This document shows positions 6,416 to 9,077 of a stretch of DNA of 9,077 bases, one piece after another (the first letter of the stretch is position 1; each line of letters starts with the position of its first letter). This stretch comes from Anaerolineales bacterium UBA6131 (lineage in GTDB: Bacteria; Chloroflexota; Anaerolineae; UBA2200): NCBI GenBank assembly GCA_002435875.1, contig DIVN01000058.1, positions 1 to 9,077 on the forward strand. Direction: 5' to 3'. The notes under the pieces were generated by a model, which worked only from the letters and a program-made list of their open reading frames with translations, ran no database searches and had not been told where the DNA came from. A program made the position numbers and the translations under genes.

Positions 6416-6446
6416 GCGGCTTGCACCCCATGGGGGTGCAAGCCGC
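6416..6446 (-). terminator. 14-bp perfect stem-loop, likely terminator of the minus-strand gene
   Basis: GCGGCTTGCACCCC (6416-6429) pairs perfectly with GGGGTGCAAGCCGC (6433-6446) around a 3-nt ATG loop. Read on the minus strand, the stem is followed at once by CTTCTTTTGTCC, a T-rich tail consistent with intrinsic termination. It lies 54 nt past the stop of the minus-strand gene. On the plus strand no T-run follows, although the stem could still protect the 3' end of the convergent acyl-CoA dehydrogenase transcript. Confidence 0.7.
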
Positions 6447-6499
6447 GCTCGCGTTAGCTCACAGTCGGCTGCGGGGCAATCGCTCTGGCGCGCCAGGAA

Positions 6500-8536
6500 T
6501 CACCACACCGGTATGTCCCCGCTGGCACCCCAGCTCTTGACCAGGTAGCTAGACGTGCTGTAGTTGTTGCTGGACCTAAGGCCGAACCACACTCCCACGC
6601 TCGGGCGGTAGACCACGAGGTCCATCTTGCCATCGCCGTCGACGTCACTGCCACCGATGGGGAGGTCGCCGTCGGCGCCCCAAGCCACGCCCATGCTTGA
6701 GCTATAGTTGCTCGACGAGAGCAGCGCGAACCACACGTTGACGCTGGGACGGTAGACGATGAGGTCCATCTTGCCATCGCCGTCGATGTCACCACCGCCG
6801 ACAGGTGTGTCACCCGGGGCACCCCAGCCCTGAACGAAGTAAGGGTTCGCCTCGTAGCCATCGGTAGAAAGCAGTGCAAACCACACACCATACGCAGGAC
6901 GGTAGACGATCAGATCCATCTTGCCGTCTCCGTCGAGATCTCCGCTGATGGGGACATCGCCATCTGCGCCCCAGGCCACACCCATACAGCCTACATAGTC
7001 GGTGCTTGATGTGGCGATGAACCACACATTCACGCCCGGCCTGTAGATTATCAAGTCCATCTTCCCGTCGCCATCCACATCGCCGCTAAGCGGTATGTCG
7101 CCTTGCGCTCCCCAACCCTTGACAAAAGGCGTCGCTGTGTCATAGTCGTTGCTCGACCTGAGCCCGAACCACACCCCGTAGGCTGGCCGATAGACGATCA
7201 GGTCCATCTTGCCATCACCGTCAAGGTCGCCGCTCAGGGGAACATCGCCCTCTGCACCCCAAGATTGGTAGATGCCGGTGAGGTGGTCGGTGGATGATTT
7301 GGAGATGGACCAGGCGGCCACGGCGGGGCCGAAGGCGACGAGGTCGGTGATGCCGTCTGCGTCGATATCCGATTTGGTCCGCCGAAAAGGTATCGGGGTC
7401 CGAGTAACTGTGGGCGTGGGCGAGGGAGTGCAGGTGGGGGTAGATGTCGGCGTAGCTGACGGCGTGGGTGTGTGAGTCTGCGTCGGGGGCAAAGCGTGCA
7501 GGATTGCCTCAGTATAGTCGCGGAAGTTGATGCCGAAGGCTGTGATCACCCCAGGGTATGACGGATAGCGATGGTCATAGAGCGCTCCGTTGAAACCGGC
7601 GCCCGTTTCGGGATTGTAGGGTTGGTCATTCAGGCTGTACCACATCCAGCGCTGAACAAGGAGCTGCCCGTCTGGCGGATAGCCCAGCTCGCTATTGGCC
7701 ACGGAAAGCAAGACATCGAAGCAGCCATCCATGAAGGCATTCACACGCGCCTCAGTGAAGCCGAGTGCTTCCGAGTAGAGCACGCCAAACTCACTAATGA
7801 TCAAGGGAGTGTCCCGATATCCGCGGTCGCGCATCCAGGTGCGCATTTCGACGATCAGCTGTTGGAAGATGGCGACGTTTGCATGATCATCGATGGTGTA
7901 CAGACGGCCGACGGTGTCAGACAGGCCTACAGGGATGTCACAGCCACCGAAGTACTTTCTCTCCTGCAGAATGTAGCAGTGCGTATTCCAGACGTCCACA
8001 GGCATCCCCTCGCTGTACATGCTCTGATACTGCTGGAGCACCAGGTCCAGCCAGTGCAACCGCAGAGGGGTGGGCTGTGTGACTCCGCCAATGGCGATCT
8101 GAGCGCTCGGATCACGACCCTTGATAAAGGCGTAAAGGTCGTGATAGGCCGCAGCATACTGCTGCGGCGTGCTGTTTCCCTGGTGGATGCTCTCTGGTTC
8201 GTTGCCGACAATCCACAGAGACCCAGGATTCGCATCGACCACCGGGCCAAGTTGGACCAGGCCTGGCGAGTAGCTCCCCTGGTCTACCCAGACAAGCTGG
8301 GCATATTCGATACCGCCAGGTCGTGGGGGACTGAGACTAACGCCCCAGTCTGAATACCAGCCGATGTGCAGTGCCTGCGTGTCAAAGTCGGTGATCTGCC
8401 CAAAGGGCCGGGTCACACCAACGCCGAACCGCACGGTGGGAGGGTCGTACATACCCTCCTGACTACGCGCCACTGGACAGAGCGCAGAAACGCTCACAAC
8501 CAGGGCAACAACACACAGTACGAACACGCTTCTCAT
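6500..8536 (-). CDS. Secreted clan GH-A-like glycoside hydrolase with FG-GAP/VCBS propeller
   Basis: The 678-residue product is modular. A signal peptide covers about 1-25 (MRSVFVLCVVALVVSVSALC). Residues about 35-345 resemble a clan GH-A TIM barrel: WIVGNEPES (108-116) offers Glu113 as acid/base, VWNTHCY (182-188) fits a mid-barrel strand, IISEFGVLY (246-254) offers Glu249 as nucleophile, and RWMWYSLND (296-304) fits strand eight. A Thr/Pro-rich linker spans 349-382. Six FG-GAP/VCBS-type repeats follow (388-678), each with a calcium loop of the DxDGDGxxD type. The start at 8536 is preferred because AGGAG lies 7 nt ahead and a signal peptide follows directly; an ATG at 8590 would add 18 charged residues. 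It is probably exported and acts on a polysaccharide, but the family and substrate are not clear. Base composition looks less GC-rich than the neighbouring operon (by eye only). Confidence 0.85.
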   Translation of the reverse strand: MRSVFVLCVVALVVSVSALCPVARSQEGMYDPPTVRFGVGVTRPFGQITDFDTQALHIGWYSDWGVSLSPPRPGGIEYAQLVWVDQGSYSPGLVQLGPVVDANPGSLWIVGNEPESIHQGNSTPQQYAAAYHDLYAFIKGRDPSAQIAIGGVTQPTPLRLHWLDLVLQQYQSMYSEGMPVDVWNTHCYILQERKYFGGCDIPVGLSDTVGRLYTIDDHANVAIFQQLIVEMRTWMRDRGYRDTPLIISEFGVLYSEALGFTEARVNAFMDGCFDVLLSVANSELGYPPDGQLLVQRWMWYSLNDQPYNPETGAGFNGALYDHRYPSYPGVITAFGINFRDYTEAILHALPPTQTHTPTPSATPTSTPTCTPSPTPTVTRTPIPFRRTKSDIDADGITDLVAFGPAVAAWSISKSSTDHLTGIYQSWGAEGDVPLSGDLDGDGKMDLIVYRPAYGVWFGLRSSNDYDTATPFVKGWGAQGDIPLSGDVDGDGKMDLIIYRPGVNVWFIATSSTDYVGCMGVAWGADGDVPISGDLDGDGKMDLIVYRPAYGVWFALLSTDGYEANPYFVQGWGAPGDTPVGGGDIDGDGKMDLIVYRPSVNVWFALLSSSNYSSSMGVAWGADGDLPIGGSDVDGDGKMDLVVYRPSVGVWFGLRSSNNYSTSSYLVKSWGASGDIPVW
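6503..7375 (-). repeat. Six in-gene repeats encoding FG-GAP/VCBS blades
   Basis: Six tandem units of 47-50 codons carry calcium loops starting at residues 390, 437, 486, 533, 583 and 631 (DIDADGITD, then five of the form D-x-DGDGKMD). Each is followed by DLIVYRP-VWF-like strands and a WGAxGD turn; six WGA turns are present, the last just before the stop. The DNA copies are highly alike around the GATGGCAAGATGGACCT stretch, which suggests recent or homogenised duplication. The first unit (DIDADGITD, FGPAVAAW) is the most diverged. Confidence 0.85.
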
Positions 8537-8540
8537 CTTG

Positions 8541-8550
8541 CAGCTCCTTT
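8541..8550 (-). promoter_or_regulatory. Ribosome-binding site deciding the start of the secreted hydrolase
   Basis: On the minus strand AAAGGAGC lies just ahead of the ATG at 8536-8534, with the AGGAG core 7 nt away. The Met codon 54 nt further upstream (8590) has no comparable site, and starting there would put 18 mostly charged residues in front of the signal peptide. Confidence 0.7.
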
Positions 8551-8776
8551 CGAATGTGTACTTCGCGACCCGTTCGTCGCGGCCAAACACGGAGTCTCTC
8601 CAGTGCTCTCAAGCCGGCGGTTGGGTTTCGATGAGGAGTGCAATGTCGTGGACTTGATAGCGGGGTCTTGCTCGAGGCGTAGCCGTCCGTGGCAGATCCC
8701 GTGTCATTGACCGGGGGCCACCAGACCCTCGTCACCATCGACGGTGCATCCGCTACGCGTCACAAGACGCACGTTC
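8551..8776. other. Leader region of the minus-strand gene, no gene seen
   Basis: This stretch lies upstream of the secreted hydrolase on the minus strand. I see no RNA gene, no credible coding frame with a start signal, and no well-formed -35/-10 pair on either strand. It may hold the promoter and 5' leader of the hydrolase gene. Confidence 0.5.
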
Positions 8777-8814
8777 GTAACAAACCTGTAACTACTTGGT
8801 AACCGTTCTGTTAC
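8777..8814. promoter_or_regulatory. Four GTAAC/GTTAC sites phased every 11 nt (PhoB/OmpR-type operator candidate)
   Basis: GTAAC occurs at 8777, 8788 and 8799, and GTTAC at 8810, giving three equal steps of exactly 11 nt. Read on the minus strand, three are GTTAC followed by C, A or G. Direct repeats at 11-nt spacing are the known binding layout of PhoB/PhoP-type OmpR-family response regulators, for example the GTTCACC-N4 and TTAACA-N5 type PHO boxes. In the minus orientation the array lies about 240 nt upstream of the hydrolase start. In the plus orientation it lies just ahead of the orphan ribosome-binding site at 8823. Which gene it serves is unclear. Confidence 0.5.
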
Positions 8815-8822
8815 TATTCAAT

Positions 8823-8829
8823 AAGGAGG
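8823..8829 (+). other. Shine-Dalgarno-like AAGGAGG without a following gene
   Basis: AAGGAGG sits 9 nt after the phased GTAAC array, where a ribosome-binding site would be expected, but no ATG, GTG or TTG start occurs in the following 5-15 nt and a TAG falls at 8840 in one frame. It could be the remains of a promoter/leader whose gene was lost, or chance. Confidence 0.35.
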
Positions 8830-8890
8830 ACGAGCGCGGTAGAGGATTCGATACGGCTACTGGGCTTATTGCTGCCAGCCGAGGGTGGAT

Positions 8891-8905
8891 TCCTGCCTGG
8901 CAGGA
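8891..8905. repeat. 15-nt near-perfect palindrome
   Basis: TCCTGCC-T-GGCAGGA at 8891-8905 has two exact 7-nt arms around one base. It lies between the orphan ribosome-binding site and the acyl-CoA dehydrogenase relic. It could be a dimeric operator, a small repeat or a rearrangement scar. Confidence 0.45.
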
Positions 8906-8953
8906 CGCCTAACACAATGCGAGGGCACTCAAGTCACCCGCAGGTGGCGCGCG

Positions 8954-9037
8954 CGGCCGGCCAGCGGCCTGGCGACGCTCGGGCGGGTGTGGCGGACCGT
9001 CCTGGCGCTGGCCAGTGCTTGCAAGATGAGGCAGTAG
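8954..9037 (+). pseudogene. Relic of an acyl-CoA dehydrogenase 3' end (27 codons plus stop)
   Basis: Translated up to the TAG at 9035-9037, this stretch reads RPASGLATLGRVW then RTVLALASACKMRQ. It aligns without gaps to the last 27 residues of the intact acyl-CoA dehydrogenase (RPASDPGAFGRVW then QSVLALADAYEMSP), with 15 of 27 residues identical and 67 of 84 nt identical including the stop (hand count against 6290-6373). Upstream of 8954 the match fades; a weak match may continue to about 8934 if one inserted base near 8947 is allowed, which would be a frameshift. No start codon, flavin motif or catalytic Glu remains. It is best read as the surviving tail of a second, paralogous gene copy. 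Confidence 0.75.
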
Positions 9038-9077
9038 GAGAGAGGCTGTCCAAGAATCGGCAGAGGGAGAAAACAGC
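9038..9077. other. Window end, no feature seen
   Basis: The last 40 nt follow the relic stop. They contain purine-rich AGGAGAGAGG and GGCAGAGGGAGAAAACAGC; the latter could be a ribosome-binding site for a gene starting beyond the window, but nothing can be assigned. Confidence 0.3.

Noticed and set aside
7571..8353. Plus-strand open frame of 260 codons inside the hydrolase region
   Set aside because: It is antisense to the GH-like barrel, which has a signal peptide and catalytic motifs, and it has no good start signal.
8482..8536. Lipoprotein signal on the secreted hydrolase (Cys20)
   Set aside because: The residues before Cys20 read SAL, with Leu at the position that a lipobox normally fills with Gly, Ala or Ser, so ordinary signal peptidase cleavage is more likely.
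8885..9037. Small functional gene starting at GTG 8885 (50 codons)
   Set aside because: No ribosome-binding site lies at a suitable distance, and the only recognisable part is the tail of a dehydrogenase without its catalytic regions.

Overview
The window is a high-GC bacterial segment. The phylum is not proven by any marker gene. A Thr/Pro-rich linker in a secreted glycoside-hydrolase-like protein, a COG4821-type SIS protein beside a dipeptide-type ABC transporter, and dispersed short intergenic repeats together suggest Chloroflexota, perhaps Anaerolineae. That placement is inference.

Nucleotides 1-4390 form a compact plus-strand gene run. In order it holds the 3' part of a DppB-type permease, a DppC-type permease, an anhydro-N-acetylmuramic acid kinase (anmK), a PIG-L/LmbE-type deacetylase-like protein with altered catalytic residues, and a COG4821/UPF0309-like SIS-domain protein. 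The gaps are 8 to about 80 nt. A coherent reading is uptake and catabolism of a cell-wall amino sugar: the transporter imports a muropeptide or anhydro-sugar, AnmK opens and phosphorylates anhydroMurNAc, and the deacetylase-like and SIS proteins process the product. No MurQ etherase is visible in the window.

Nucleotides 4391-4678 carry two short repeat units. Each has one arm related to ATCCACAGATTTCACAGATT, an internal inverted repeat, and an opposite-facing arm. A third, partial copy lies just past the next gene, so the 564-residue acyl-CoA dehydrogenase family gene (4679-6373) sits between inward-facing copies. A strong stem-loop at 6416-6446 follows and looks like the terminator of the opposing gene.

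On the minus strand, 6500-8536 encodes a secreted modular protein: signal peptide, clan GH-A-like barrel with both candidate catalytic glutamates, Thr/Pro linker, and six calcium-loop FG-GAP/VCBS repeats that probably form a closed propeller.

The right end (8537-9077) has no intact gene. It holds four GTAAC/GTTAC sites spaced exactly 11 nt apart (8777-8814), a Shine-Dalgarno-like sequence with no start codon after it, a 15-nt palindrome, and a relic matching the last 27 codons plus stop of the acyl-CoA dehydrogenase gene some 2.6 kb upstream. The relic, the phased 11-nt array and the repeat-bracketed gene are the least ordinary parts of the window.
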